Positions 35,770 to 46,981 of a stretch of DNA of 64,000 nt are shown in pieces. A program made the translations under genes and the position numbers. Source of the stretch: Aotearoamyces nothofagi (lineage: Eukaryota; Ascomycota; Leotiomycetes; Leotiales; Tympanidaceae); the NCBI GenBank assembly GCA_015345905.1, contig JADDTR010000004.1, forward strand, positions 1,054,001-1,118,000, read 5' to 3'. Below the pieces are notes generated by a model. That model did no database searches and was not told the origin of the DNA. It saw only the letters and a list, made by a program, of their open reading frames with translations. Position 1 is the stretch's first letter. The number at the start of each line of letters is the position of its first letter.

Positions 35770-37374
35770 ATGTCCTCTCTCTATAATCTCGAACCTCAAC
35801 CCAACGCCTCTTGTATTCTTAAAACCACCTCTGGCGACATCTCCCTCGAACTATGGGCTCAACAAGTACCACTCACATGCCGAAACTTTCTCCAGCTCTG
35901 CCTCGACGGCTACTACGACAATACGATCTTCCACCGTCTCGTCCCAGGTTTTATTTTACAGGGTGGTGACCCTACAGGTACCGGCTCAGGCGGCGAATCG
36001 ATCTACGATGGCGGGGCTTTTGGCGAGGCTCGGGAAGAGAACGGCATATGGCCACTCGAAGAGAGGAAAGGGAAGAATGCAGGCTTGCAAGGTATTGGAT
36101 TTAAGGATGAGTTTCACAGTAGATTGAAGTTCAATCGGAGGGGTTTGCTGGGTATGGCGAACGAGGGGCCAGATTCAAATGGCAGTCAGTTCTTTTTGAC
36201 ACTGGGCGATACACCGGAGTTACAAGGGAAGAATACGCTATTTGGAAGAGTGGCTGGAGATACGATTTATAATCTGACGCGTATGGGAGAGGCGGAGGTG
36301 GAAGGAGACAGACCTGTGTATCCTTTGAAGGTTACTGGGGTGGAGGTTTTGGTAAACCCCTTCAAGGATATGGTCGCAAGGCCAAGGACCGCGGCGCCAG
36401 TTACAAAGAAGAAGGAGAAGGCCAAGACGAAGAAGAGGAAGGGAGGGAAACAGCTTTTGAGCTTTGGGGGTGATGAGGGAGATGCCGAGGAAGCTGCGCC
36501 AGTATTGAAGAAGACAAAATTCGACACAAGGATTGTGATGGACGTGGAGGATAATACTCCACGCGAGACAGCATCCAAGAAAGTTGAGAAGAGAGCAGAG
36601 AAGGTCATCAAGAAGCCAATATCAGCTGAATCGAGTCCAGAGCCCACTCCGGCACCCCAACCCCTGTCAAATCGTGCAGCCAAGGTTGAATCCCGGGATA
36701 TCTCGTCATCACCGGAACCTATACAGAAAGTATCATCACTACTAGACCGGACGAATGCTCAGATTGCAGAACTGAAAGCATCCATGAAACGAAATGTCCA
36801 AACGGCGCCTATCAAAGAGAAAAAGAAGTCGGCTCTAGAAGAGCTAATTCCAGAGACCTCCATCAGAGGGCGAAAACGACGAGGAGGCGGACTAGCAACG
36901 TCAGCTACTGACCAGCAATCGCTTGATATCCTGCGAGCCTTCCAATCAAAACTCGAAAAAGCACCCGCGGAAAAGGAAACCTCAGCAGCAACACCCGCAC
37001 CCGAAACCGCCCAGGAGACTCCAGATGACGAAGAAGCCGCACTCTGTGACCTACATTTCATAGCAAACTGCCAATCATGTAAATCGTGGGACACGCAAGC
37101 AGAAGGAGCGGATCCAGAAAATGACGACGACAGTGGATGGATGTCACATGCACTATCCTTCAAAGCAGATAAGCTGGGTAAGGATCTGAGTTATAGGAAG
37201 AAGGCCGAAGATGAACTTGTGGTTATCGACCCGAGAGAAAAGGCCAGGACGCTGAAGGAAGAGAAGAAAGCTCAGCGTGATGCCAAGAGCGGTGGGTCTG
37301 GAAGAGCATGGGATCAAGACAGGAATGCCAAAATGGCTAGGGCGTCGAATCTTGCTGGGAGAGGGGCTAGATGA
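35770..37374 (+). CDS. CWC27: Spliceosome-associated cyclophilin Cwc27
   Basis: An intronless 534-aa protein. Residues 1-200 are a cyclophilin domain: SCILKTTSGDISLELWAQQV, CRNFLQLCLDGYYDNTIFHR, LVPGFILQGGDPTGTGSGG, and GLLGMANEGPDSNGSQFFLT. The position of the usual active-site Trp is occupied by Glu (DTPELQGKNTLFGRV), the change known for CWC27, which acts as a spliceosome scaffold rather than a strong isomerase. The C-terminal half is lysine-rich and disordered (KKKEKAKTKKRKGGKQLLSF), then CDLHFIANCQSCKSWDTQ and DSGWMSHALSFKADKLGKDL, which are characteristic of this orthologue. Confidence 0.96.
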   Translation: MSSLYNLEPQPNASCILKTTSGDISLELWAQQVPLTCRNFLQLCLDGYYDNTIFHRLVPGFILQGGDPTGTGSGGESIYDGGAFGEAREENGIWPLEERKGKNAGLQGIGFKDEFHSRLKFNRRGLLGMANEGPDSNGSQFFLTLGDTPELQGKNTLFGRVAGDTIYNLTRMGEAEVEGDRPVYPLKVTGVEVLVNPFKDMVARPRTAAPVTKKKEKAKTKKRKGGKQLLSFGGDEGDAEEAAPVLKKTKFDTRIVMDVEDNTPRETASKKVEKRAEKVIKKPISAESSPEPTPAPQPLSNRAAKVESRDISSSPEPIQKVSSLLDRTNAQIAELKASMKRNVQTAPIKEKKKSALEELIPETSIRGRKRRGGGLATSATDQQSLDILRAFQSKLEKAPAEKETSAATPAPETAQETPDDEEAALCDLHFIANCQSCKSWDTQAEGADPENDDDSGWMSHALSFKADKLGKDLSYRKKAEDELVVIDPREKARTLKEEKKAQRDAKSGGSGRAWDQDRNAKMARASNLAGRGAR

Positions 37375-37705
37375 TTTGATGCTGAGAGATGAGATTTCAA
37401 AGATGGGCTATCCAGCGGGCCTGTATGGTATATACCGTCTTTGATTAGAAATGTCATAGTCGTAGGTCAAATCTATCATTCTGTCAACAACTACATAGCC
37501 ATCTGTTAAAACTCATTGTGACTAACTTTTGCGCATTTCAACTATCATACACCCGCCCAACTTAATCCAGATCTCCCCCATTGTCAAAATCCCCCCCCCC
37601 CTAAAGAACACCATGCAAAAAGAACTCATCGATCAACATCTCATCATCACCACCCAACCTCCCCCCCATCAGTCCCCCTTCCCCCCTCTCTCAAACCGCA
37701 AGCTC

Positions 37706-37809
37706 ATGCCCGTACCGGACGGCACAGCGACCGCAGCGATGGTGGCCGCAATCGCCGTTGTGGCACTGGCCTTTGGAATCTTCGTTCCCCGAGAAGCACT
37801 AGGTTTTTG
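37706..37809 (+). CDS. Possible first exon of a small membrane protein
   Basis: From the ATG at 37706 the frame reads MPVPDGTATAAMVAAIAVVA followed by LAFGIFVPREALGF, then a donor-like GTATGT at 37810. It would be a short N-terminus plus one hydrophobic segment. It has better codon-like composition than the surrounding low-complexity DNA. No convincing second exon was found, and the opposite strand also offers a spliced reading, so this is a weak call. Confidence 0.25.
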
Positions 37810-38660
37810 GTATGTTGGTTGGGTTGTCGTTGTTTGGGGGAGAGAGGAGGACGGAGGGGAAGAAAATGGGGAGATGATGGGGGGAAGAGGAAGGAGGGGG
37901 GGAAGAGGAAGGAAGGGGGGTAAAAAGAAGAAGAAAGGAGGAAGAAATACTCACCCTACAACACTCCCACCACCTCGCAACCGACTCATCCACCAATCCC
38001 CGACCTTCAAAGACGGAGGCGCACATCTCTTCTCTCTTCTTCTCTTCTTTTCTTTTTCTTCGGGCTTTGGGCTGGTTGTTTTCTCTTGCTGCTGTTCTTC
38101 TTCTCCTTCTTCTTACTGCTCGTGTTGGGAGGTCTGGGGTTGGGGTTTCGTACCGAGGTCCTGGATTGAGGAGAGGATGGTAGAATAGAGGATGGTAGAA
38201 TAGATGATGGCAGAGGATAGTACGGTAGAGTAGAGGAGAGGATTGTAGAATGGCAGTATGTACAAGTACATATATACTCCTTCAGCGGATGGAAAAGTCA
38301 ATGTCGATGTAGAAGATTGATATATCAGCATTTTCACTGTGTAGCTCCGCATTGGAGATTCGCTGGGTTTGGGAATTATGAGTTGTGAATCGTGAATTGG
38401 GAATTGTGAGTTGTGAATCGTGAATTGGGAATTGGGATTGGAATTGGGATTGGGATTGTGAATTCAGGAAGTGAAGGGAGAGGGAGAGGGAGAAGGAGAG
38501 GTTGATATGTCTGATATAAATAGATCTGGGTTTGGGTTGGAGTTGGGGTTGATGTATATATATGTGTAAATGTATATAAGTGAAAAAAGAAGGGGGGGGA
38601 GTCATTATTGCTGTAGTCGTTGCAGTGGGTCTTGCCGCTACAGTGGTTGTTGTTGTCGTT

Positions 38661-39116
38661 ATTCATCGTCACCGTTACTATCATTGTCACCGTTACCACC
38701 GTCACTACTATCACTATCACCACTATCATCATCATCACTATCACTACTATAATCATCATTACTATCATTACCACCACCGCCATTACCATCATCACCGCCA
38801 TCATTACTGCTATCACCACCGCCATTACTACCACTATCATCATCATCATCACGACCATCGCTACTATCACTATTATCATCATTACCACCACTATCGCTAT
38901 CATCATTACCATCGCCACTATTTTCATCACCCCCGCCGACATCATTGCTACTATCATCATCGCCATCATCACTGATACTATCGCTACCGTCACTATCGTC
39001 ACTATTACTATTATTACTATCACTATTATTACTATCACTATTACTTCTACTACTACTATTACTATCATTCTTATTACTACTATCATCACCACCATTACCA
39101 CTACCACTATTATCTA
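38661..39116. repeat. Long degenerate (A-Y-C)n triplet tract
   Basis: About 450 bp composed almost wholly of ACT, ATC and ACC triplets, with very few G on the + strand. All three + frames stay open (His/Tyr, Ile/Thr, Ser/Leu runs) simply because of the triplet content. This is a degenerate trinucleotide microsatellite. Confidence 0.85.
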
Positions 39117-39469
39117 TATCTCTAATCATTCTTACTCCCTCTCTTCCTTCTTCCCTTTACTATCTAATTGTTATAATCTCCAATTCTCAATCTCCAATCT
39201 CTACTCTATCTACCTTCCTTTCTATCTACCTCTCTATTTACTCCTCTATCCTCCTCTATATAAACTATATCAAAACTATATATTCTATATCCTATCATTA
39301 TAACCAAGCCAATCTCAACCTCGATCCCAAGCTTCCTCGACGCGATGCAGACCCAATCAGCCCGTTAGCAAGCCAGCCAGCGAGCCAGTCAGCGAATGCA
39401 CTGCTGTGTATTCAATATCCAGCTATTCCTCTACTATCCATCCGGCCGCCCCTCCTCCTCAAAGCTATC

Positions 39470-39600
39470 TTTACAACCCTTACAACCCTTAAGATCCTTA
39501 CAATCCTTACAATCCTCACGATCCCCATCCCAAGTATCTATCAACCAAGAATCCATCAACCAAGTATCAACCAACCAAGAATCCATCAACCAAGCACCCT
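39470..39600. repeat. Short tandem repeats (CTTACAAYCC and CAACCAAGWATCCAT types)
   Basis: Two successive tandem arrays: roughly 9-10-bp CTTACAACC-like units at 39470-39525, then CAACCAAG-ATC units at 39535-39595. Confidence 0.7.
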
Positions 39601-40120
39601 CCTCCTCTCCTCTACAAGAACTACTAATTGCTTCTACAGCCAATTTACAAAAATCTTGTAATAGAATTTAGAGAAGGGATATATCAATCTACCAATCTAC
39701 CAATCTATCAATCTACCAATCCCTCTACTAACTAGATCTACTCTCTATCCCAAAACCCTTCTAACGATAAGAATTTTTTTCTTTTTTTTAATCCTCTATC
39801 CTCAACCCTCTATCCTCTATCCTATCAAGAACCCCCCCCCCCCAAAAAAACCCCCTCCAGAGAAAAAACCAAACCCGAACAAACCCTCTCACACTACAAC
39901 GACATCACAAAACCTAAAACCGAAAGAATCTGCAGCGATGTATCATATCATATTGTAGTTTTTCATACTCCCAATTCCCCATCCCCGATCTTTTTATTTT
40001 CGATTTTCTCAGAACCGTGATTCTCCTCGATCATCATCATCAATATATATATATATAATCAAGAAAATCAACACAACCCCGCTCGCCGGCTCCGAGCTTC
40101 CAAAACTAGCTATCTCTATA

Positions 40121-40398
40121 GAATCAAGCCAGACAGCGAAGCCAGACAGCGAAGCACCAAGACAGAACCATAAAGCCCATCGATCAATCAGTCTAGATAG
40201 ATTAAAAAGAAAACGGCTCTGACGCTCGGATCGACAGGACAGAGAAGAGAGTAAGGATATAGCCAGCCTCCAAACCAGCCATTCCCATCCCCATGGATCA
40301 AGCCAATCGCGAAGCCAAAGACAGACAGACAGACAGACAGAATTATAAGCACATCGATCTTATCAGTCTAGATAAAAAAACGGCTCTGACGATCGATA
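40121..40398. repeat. Diverged direct duplication (two copies about 105 bp, offset about 175 bp)
   Basis: Copy one (about 40121-40230) and copy two (about 40295-40398) share ATCAAGCCA, GCGAAGCCA, a GACAGA-rich stretch, CATCGATC, ATCAGTCTAGATA and AAACGGCTCTGACG in the same order. The second copy has an expanded (AGAC)n run. Confidence 0.7.
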
Positions 40399-40861
40399 GG
40401 GCGCGTCACGAGCCAAAGCTACAGAAAGCAGGGAACGTGACAGGCGGGGCGAATTCTGTTCTACTTGTATTTTTTTATTATTTTATTTTATTTTTTAATT
40501 TCCTAAATTTCCTCCTTCTTCTGCGATCCCCCTTCCCCTTATTTTTGCAGGGTCCGGCGCGCGAGAGATCTTTTGGGCTAGGAGGGGGGGGCCTGTGGGC
40601 GAAGCAAGGGGGGTGCGTGCGTGTCTAGGACCGAAGTGGCATGGGGGAGGCGGCTAGCGAGTGAGTGTGCTTAGATGATGGGAGAGATGGGGAGAGATTG
40701 GAGATGGTGGGAGATGGGAGATGGTGGGAGATGGGAGGGGGGAGGGAAGGGAGGGGGGAGAGAGAGACGCGCTGGAGAGGGATGGGTTGGGGGATGGCAT
40801 TTCGGGTTTTGAAGGGGGATGGATTGCTGGTGCTGGTGTTGGTGTTGGCGCTGGATTGGAT

Positions 40862-40890
40862 TGGAATGGAATGGAATGGAGTAGAGTAGA
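40862..40890. repeat. GGAAT / GTAGA pentanucleotide repeats
   Basis: Three GGAAT units are followed directly by about three GTAGA units, then a GA run. Confidence 0.65.
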
Positions 40891-41261
40891 GTAGAGAGAG
40901 AGATGAGGGATCTCGAGAAGACAAACAGTGGGTATGCAACTCGCAAAGCAAGGCAGAGAGAGAGAGAGAGAGAGATGCTATGCAGAGATGCCATGCAGCG
41001 TGCCTCATGCATTGCGACCGGAACCCCGTTGGGAGAACCCATCCATCTCGCTCTTGCGAGACTCGGAGTATATCCACCGGTGTATATATATACATATCTG
41101 CACTGCGTCTATACACATATATACACACATATACATCTATATATATATCTATATCTCTACAGCGCGATACCAGAAGCAAGCTCCAAACACAGCAAAACGC
41201 CAAAAACAAAAAGACGCCGAACGGGGATGCCACGCAAGCAGAATAGACTTGCGGGGGGGGG

Positions 41262-41302
41262 GGATCCAGGATCCAGGATCCAGGATCAGGATCAGGATCA
41301 GG
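41262..41302. repeat. GGATCCA then GGATCA tandem repeats
   Basis: Three 7-bp GGATCCA units grade into three 6-bp GGATCA units directly after a run of nine or more G. Confidence 0.7.
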
Positions 41303-41640
41303 AGTTTTTGGGGGGGCAGCGTTAGATCCGAAGCAGATGGCGTAAAAACAGAGCCCGAAGGGTCGTGCTTGAGGGAGGGATGGGAATGGGGGGGGATCAG
41401 GGACGGGAGACGCGGAGACTTTTCTGGCGAGCGGTGCGGTGAGCGGTGCGGTGCTGGGACGGAGAAAGGTGGCAGCGAGAGCCGGTGGTGGGTTTGGCTT
41501 GGACTGCGTTGGAATTGGGCGCGCCGCGCTACTGGGTTCTGGGTGGGCGGAGGGAGGGAGGGGAGGGGAGGGGAGGGGTGTTCTGCCGGGTGGCTTGGCT
41601 GGGCTGGGCGAGATGTATGTATGTATGTTAGTATGTTAGT

Positions 41641-41759
41641 ATGGGCGGGGCGGAGGGGAGGGAGGGGAGGGGAGGAGGGAGGAGGAGAGAGGAGATGAGA
41701 GGAAGAGAAGAGGAGAAGAAAGAGGAGAAGAAGAGAAGAAAAGACAAGAGGCAGCAAGT
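41641..41759. repeat. Purine-only tract, G-rich
   Basis: About 115 bp of G and A with almost no pyrimidines, containing many GGGG and GGAGG runs. Such DNA can form G-quadruplex or triplex structures. A similar G-rich tract occurs at about 48117-48225. Confidence 0.7.
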
Positions 41760-41840
41760 AGGCAGAGGACATGACATATCGCCGCCCAGCCCTCCTGCTC
41801 TCCTCTCCCCTCCTCTATCCTATCCTATCCTCTATCCTGA

Positions 41841-41868
41841 ACAGTACAGTACAGTACAGTACAGTACA
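41841..41868. repeat. (ACAGT)n pentanucleotide repeat
   Basis: Five to six tandem ACAGT units in a row. Confidence 0.8.
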
Positions 41869-42085
41869 AGGCAGTATAGTAGCCGTTCGGCACCCATCCC
41901 CAGCTAGCACACGGCGTCGGCAGGCGCGTGTAGGCGAGGCAGAGGCGAGTACAGTAGAGCCGAGCAGCAGAGCAGAGTACAGTAGAGCAGAGCAGAGACG
42001 AGACGGGCAGGAAAGAGCAGAGTAGAGCAGCAGCGTACGTTCTCGAGATGGGGAGTGGCCGCAGGGAGAGAGGAGAGAAGAGAAG

Positions 42086-42130
42086 AGGACAGGACAGGAC
42101 AGGACAGGACAGGACAGGACAGGACAGGAC
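42086..42130. repeat. (AGGAC)9 pentanucleotide repeat
   Basis: Nine perfect tandem AGGAC units. Confidence 0.9.
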
Positions 42131-43253
42131 GTTGTTAGGCCAGAGGCTGAGGCTGAGGCTGAGGTTTTTCCTGTGCTGCTGGCAGTGGTGGGCAGTGATG
42201 GTGGGCAGTAGAGGTGGGCGGTAGAGGATGTCTATACTGTCTATAGTGGTCTACAGTGATCAGTAGAGGTGGCCAGCAGTGGTGATCTATCTACAGCCCA
42301 CCGAAGCCAGCCAGCCAGCCAGCAGAGCCGAGCGCCCACCACGGCCCAAGCCCGCGCGCCCCTATCCAGTGCATCATAGCTCGGCGCCGGCCACCCGGGC
42401 GCGCCAAAGCCGCGCTCTGTCGGGCCAACGAGCTCGACGCAGGAGGGGGGGGGGCTGCTGCTGCTGCTAGATCCGCCATCCCATCCCATTCCATTCCTCG
42501 CTGCAGCGCGAGGTGGGTAGAGAGAGGGAGGGAGGGCGAGGAATGGTCCCAGGGAGAGAGAGAGATGCGCGATGCGAGGCTGGCATGGGCGCATCTGTTA
42601 CCAGACCAGAGGCATGCGATGCGGTGCGGTGCGAGGAGGGGGCAGTGGAAGTTGGGGGAGTCTCTGCAGCTGCAGCTGTACAGCACCGTCGTTTTTTTTT
42701 TCTTCTTCTATCCAACACCCCCAGTACAACAGGACATCATATCATATCACCAGCAAGCAGAAGCGACGCAGCGAATCCGGGGACCAGGGAGAAGGGAAGG
42801 AGAGGAAAGAAAGAAGAAGAAAAAAACCCCCCCGGGACGCATCCGCAGAAGCCGAGCGTGGCCGGTTGGGCAGGCCGGGACGGCTGGTGCCGAGGGCGGC
42901 GCTGGGTGCGGTCTGTCGCGGGTTAGGGGGGGGGTTTCTTTCTTTCTCGACTTTACTTTCTTGCTTTTTTTGCTGGTGGGAGTCGGGTTGGGTTGGGTTG
43001 GTGAGGAAGGTGTGTGCGGGATGGAGATGGATGGGATGGGCAGTGTGGATGTAGATGTAGATGGATGGGCACTGTGGATGGGCACTGAAGACGGACGGGC
43101 TGGACGGGTTCCAGCAGCGCGGTTGGCGTGCGCACACTAGGGGGTTGTGGGCTGGGTGCTGGGGCGTGCGGCGGCGGGATTTTGTTGCGCGCGCTGTAGC
43201 TGTTAGCTGTAGCTGTAGCTGTTGCTGTTGCTGACGAGCTGCGGCTTCCTGGC

Positions 43254-43295
43254 GACGGGTGACGGGTGACGGGTTATGGGTTATGGGTTATGGGT
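43254..43295. repeat. (GACGGGT)3 followed by (TATGGGT)3
   Basis: Two adjacent perfect 7-bp arrays that share the GGGT half, suggesting one array changed into the other. It is telomere-like in look only. Confidence 0.8.
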
Positions 43296-43692
43296 TCCTG
43301 GCTACAGGCGACGGGCTACAGGCTACAGGGCCTACAGGGCCTGCGGTGCCTGCCGCGCCTCCCGGCTTCAGGGGCGACAGCCTCTCTCTCTCCTCGCAGA
43401 GCTGGACGGTGGCTGCGGCTACAGTGGCTGCGGCTACAGCTACAGCGCACCCAGTAAGTTCGCTCCTCGAGATACAGTACAGCATGAAAGAGGAGCAGGG
43501 AAGGAAGGAAGGTATCGGGATCCAGAGATATACATCTTCTACTGCCACTTATCGCAGAGGAAGTCCAGAGCTATTTCTGTAGTCTACACTTCTGGAGAGG
43601 CGTTGGCTGTATACTGTATCCTGTATAATCTCCATCTCTGTCCCTTCTTTCTACCTCAACTCGACCAACAGCATCAAATCCATACAACCCAG

Positions 43693-43931
43693 CATCTTCA
43701 TTTCATGGGGGATTCTCCCCCAAACCCCCTGTCCTCGCTGCGCTCGCTCGCAGATATAGCCCTAGATATTCAGGGCTGCAGACCAGCGGAGCCATCAGCT
43801 GCAGAGTCGGGCTGCGCGTGTGTGACGCGGAGATGTATGTATTTTGTTTATAGTCAAGCTATGGCTATGGCGGAGAGCGAGCGCAGCGAGGACAGGGGGT
43901 TTGGGGGAGAATCCCCCATGGAATGAAGATG
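43693..43931. mobile_element. MITE-like element with 56-bp terminal inverted repeats
   Basis: Arms 43693-43748 and 43876-43931 are reverse complements over 56 bp with one mismatch. The arm starts CATCTTCATTYCATGGGGG, contains a smaller internal palindrome GGGGGATTCTCCCCC and ends GTCCTCGCTGCGCTCGCT. The 127-bp interior has no coding capacity. No clear target duplication is visible. The form fits a non-autonomous inverted-repeat element. Related arm sequence occurs twice near 48.2-48.5 kb. Confidence 0.75.
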
Positions 43932-43934
43932 GGA

Positions 43935-43957
43935 TAGCATAGCATAGCATAGCATAG
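43935..43957. repeat. (AGCAT)4 pentanucleotide repeat
   Basis: Four tandem AGCAT units directly next to the right end of the MITE-like element. Confidence 0.8.
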
Positions 43958-44135
43958 CGTACAGTAAGTAGCAAAATCACAGCGGCCAGCCTACGCGCCT
44001 GCGCCCACCTGCCAGCCAAGCCAAGCCGACACTACCAGCGACGAACTCGCCCGGCAGGCTTGGGCTCCAGCAGCAGCAGCAGCAGCGCCAGCGCCAGCGT
44101 CAGCGTCAGCAGTACGCGACCGACAGATGCCCGGG

Positions 44136-44170
44136 CTTGCCTTGCCTTGCCTTGCCTTGCCTTGCCTTGC
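44136..44170. repeat. (CTTGC)7 pentanucleotide repeat
   Basis: Seven perfect tandem CTTGC units. Confidence 0.9.
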
Positions 44171-45012
44171 CACAGCCAAGGTAGGTACTGTGCTGTACCT
44201 AGGTGCCTCTGCTGCCACCGTCGCCCGTCCATCGTCCATCACGTCCGCATGGCCGCAAAGCTAATATAGATCACCTTTTATAACCTTTTGCACCTTTTAC
44301 AACACTTTATAACATTTTATACCCTTTTCTGATAGCCAGCCCCGTCCTGTTCCCGTCCTGTTCCCGTCCTCTGCGCACCGCCCGCCAGCTCCTCGCGCCG
44401 TCGCAAGCGGGATAGCCTCGCCTCGCTTACGGCCTAGCTTCTCTCCCTTCCAGGCTCAGCGTGACGACTGAGCAAAAGTCACTCACACACTTCCCTCCCG
44501 GACCTCGACCAACTCAACCACATCTCGACCATCGCGACCTTCTCCACTGCTGCCGTCTCGTCGAGATCCTGGAATCCGCCCTGTCGACTGCTTCACGGCC
44601 TGGCCCCGCCCGCTGACCCTGCCTCCACGGTGCCGCGACCGCACGTCGCGCCAGTCTCGCACCCCGAAGTATCTATCTAGGAGAAGGAGAAGGACAAGGA
44701 CAAGGAAAAAGGGCTCCCGCACGCATCCGGGCCTCACGACGACAGGCCATCGCCGGGCACTGCACCTCGACGGCCGACGGCGACTCACGACTCTGCACTG
44801 CTGGTGCAGGCTCACAGGCTCACCGGCTCACAGGCTCACAGGCTCGACGCAAGGTGCCACGATAGGCTTCAGCTGCGCGAGCTCCGAGGGCCTGAACTTG
44901 GTAGGCGATTTAAGCTTCGACAGCGTGCCTCCGCCGGCTCCTTGCATTGCCGTTGGCACAGCAAACCTCCTACATTCTCTATCTACCACTACATAGTCCT
45001 GGCACCGTCGCC

Positions 45013-46981
45013 ATGGCCTCCCAGCACGACGAAATGTTCTACGATCCGATGAGCCGCTCCCCTGGCACCGCGCTGCCCCGCGGCTACAACACGCTGGGCA
45101 TCAACCGGCAGCCCTCGAGACAGTTCGAGAGCTACGGGCAGCCCGTGGGATACGGAGGAGACGATTATGCTGCCGCGCGCTACGACATATCACGAACGGA
45201 GAGAGCGGCGCCACAGTTCCTCAGCTCTCCCTATACCGGCTACGACTCCCAGACGTGGAACTACAACGCCAGCAACGCCGGCGCGGCCACGATGGGCCCG
45301 ACGTCCCGTGCGAGATCGTCGGCTAGAAGAGCCGCTCTGCCCAATGTGAGTAGAGAGCCGATCCGTGACGAGATTCCTGATGATCGTGAGTGACTAACAG
45401 GCCCTGAAGACATGGATGGAACCCCAGCAGCAGCCCCAATACTCGCAGATACCGACCGGATTAGGGATGAATGGGCTGGCAAACGGACAGGCGAACAGCG
45501 ACTACAACCGGCCGCCGTCACGACCCGGGAGGAACTCGCCCCCCCACGACTCGGAGGAGCTCATCCCGACGGCGATCGTCATCAAGAACATCCCGTTCGC
45601 GGTCAAGAGGGAGCAGCTCACCGATGTGATGACGCAGCTGCAGCTCCCGCTCCCATACGCCTTCAACTACCATTTTGACAACGGCGTGTTCAGGGGCCTT
45701 GCCTTTGCCAACTTCTCGAGCCCCGAGGAGACGGCCCTGGTGATCGAGAGCATGAACCATCTGGACCTGCAGGGAAGAAAGCTTCGGGTCGAGTACAAGA
45801 AGATGCTGCCACTGCAGGAGCGTGAGCGGATTGAGCGGGAGAAGCGTGAGCGTCGTGGACAGCTCGAGGAGCAGCACCGCCCCATGCAGCAGACCCTGGG
45901 CCTGCACAACGCACCTTCTATATCGTCGCTCTCACCAGTCCACCCCGCGCCCTCGCCTTCTCCTGTTTCGATGAGATCGGGAGAGCCTGCCACTAGTAAG
46001 TTGACATGTCTGATACGCGTGGGATATGCTACTGACGTCTGCGTAGAAATCGACATGAATGACCCCCAGACGCTCGAGTACTACTCTAGACTCATTGTGT
46101 TCAAGGACGACGAGACCCGCAAGGTCATGGTATTCGAGCCTCCTCTCCAGGCCATATACCGCAGGATCATCCACGAGCTTGCGCACAAGATGGGCTTGGA
46201 GCACGAATCTGCTGGAAGTGGCGACCAGCGACATGTGCAGATCTACAAGGACAAGGCAACCATGCGCGGCATGACCTCTCAGAACGTCTCCTATGACACG
46301 CAGCGTCGGAACCTGGCTCGCGCCGCCACGATGGACTTCAACGAGCGCGACACCCAGTACCACGGACTCCGCAACCAGAACTCTGGCCTCCTGGATCTCC
46401 CCGGATCGCCTGGCATCGGTGGCATCAGCGGCCAGCGCAGCCTGCGCGAGGCCAAGTCGTTTGGCGATCTCCAGGCCCGCACGGCGTCTCCAGCTCTCTC
46501 CAGCTCGAGCTTCCCTGCCAACCTGACCCAGAACATCAGCCGCTTCACGGACAGCTATGGCATGGCCAATGGGACGGGGGCGGCAAACCTGACGCCCGCA
46601 TTAGCTGCGAACAACAGAGATGACTCGTACCTCTCCAACGGCTTCGCCAACATGTCGCTTGGATACGAGAGGCCGTCAAACACGACTTCCCGCCTCAACG
46701 GACGCCTTGGTGATGGCCACCCAACAGCCGGCGCAATCGGTAGCCAGCGCGGCCTGAATCTTGGCGGTCTCAACGGAAGCTATGAAGATCAGCAGCGCAG
46801 TGGAGCCTCTACCGTTCCAGAGAGGCAGCCACGTGGCCCCGGGAGCGAATGGGGTGCTGGATTCAGCAGGCCTCGACAGAATGGACATGGTGGCCGCAGT
46901 GGCAGCGGAGACCTTGACGTTAACGACCCCGACCAAAATAGTGACCGTAACGGCCAAAACAACACCTCACGATACATGTAA
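45013..46981 (+). CDS. PIN4: PIN4/Cip2-like RNA-binding protein with RRM and R3H domains
   Basis: Exons 45013-45345, 45401-45995 and 46047-46981 splice in frame to 620 aa. Residues about 165-245 form an RRM (ELIPTAIVIKNIPFAVKREQ, GVFRGLAFANFSSPEETALV, LDLQGRKLRVEYKKMLPLQE). An R3H domain is at about 312-380 (DPQTLEYYSRLIVFKDDETR, RRIIHELAHKMGLEH, HVQIYKDK). This order is that of S. pombe Cip2 and S. cerevisiae Pin4, cell-cycle and stress RNA-binding proteins. N-terminal and C-terminal parts are Ser/Asn/Gly-rich and disordered. The ATG at 45013 (MASQHDEMFYDP) is preferred; an in-frame Met lies 22 codons upstream. The gene is GC-richer than its neighbours and sits alone inside the repeat island. 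Confidence 0.88.

Larger units (their letters stand above)
37375..45012. other. 7.6-kb low-complexity repeat island upstream of the PIN4-like gene
   Basis: No convincing conventional gene is seen. The DNA changes from pyrimidine-rich (37.5-39.9 kb) to G/purine-rich (40.5-43.5 kb) and is filled with short tandem repeats, homopolymer runs and one MITE-like element; the main ones are listed separately. Many long open frames on both strands here are by-products of the repeats (runs of His/Tyr, Ser/Asp, Ile/Thr, Gly/Arg). Part of the region near 44.3-45.0 kb probably forms the 5' leader of the downstream gene. Confidence 0.75.

Noticed and set aside
38376-39107. Long minus- and plus-strand open frames through the triplet tract
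   Set aside because: They are Val/Ile/Met, Ser/Asp or His/Tyr runs forced by the (A-Y-C)n repeat; every frame is open, so openness carries no information.
40625-41772. Open frames of 120-256 codons on both strands in the G-rich part of the island
   Set aside because: Composition follows the underlying microsatellites (Gly/Arg, Pro/Ser, Leu/Ser). No domain, splice structure or conserved-looking block was found.
43254-43295. Interstitial telomere repeat
   Set aside because: Units are GACGGGT and TATGGGT, not TTAGGG, with only three copies each.
42086-44170. CRISPR-like arrays
   Set aside because: The repeats are 5-7-bp tandem units without spacers, in a eukaryote.
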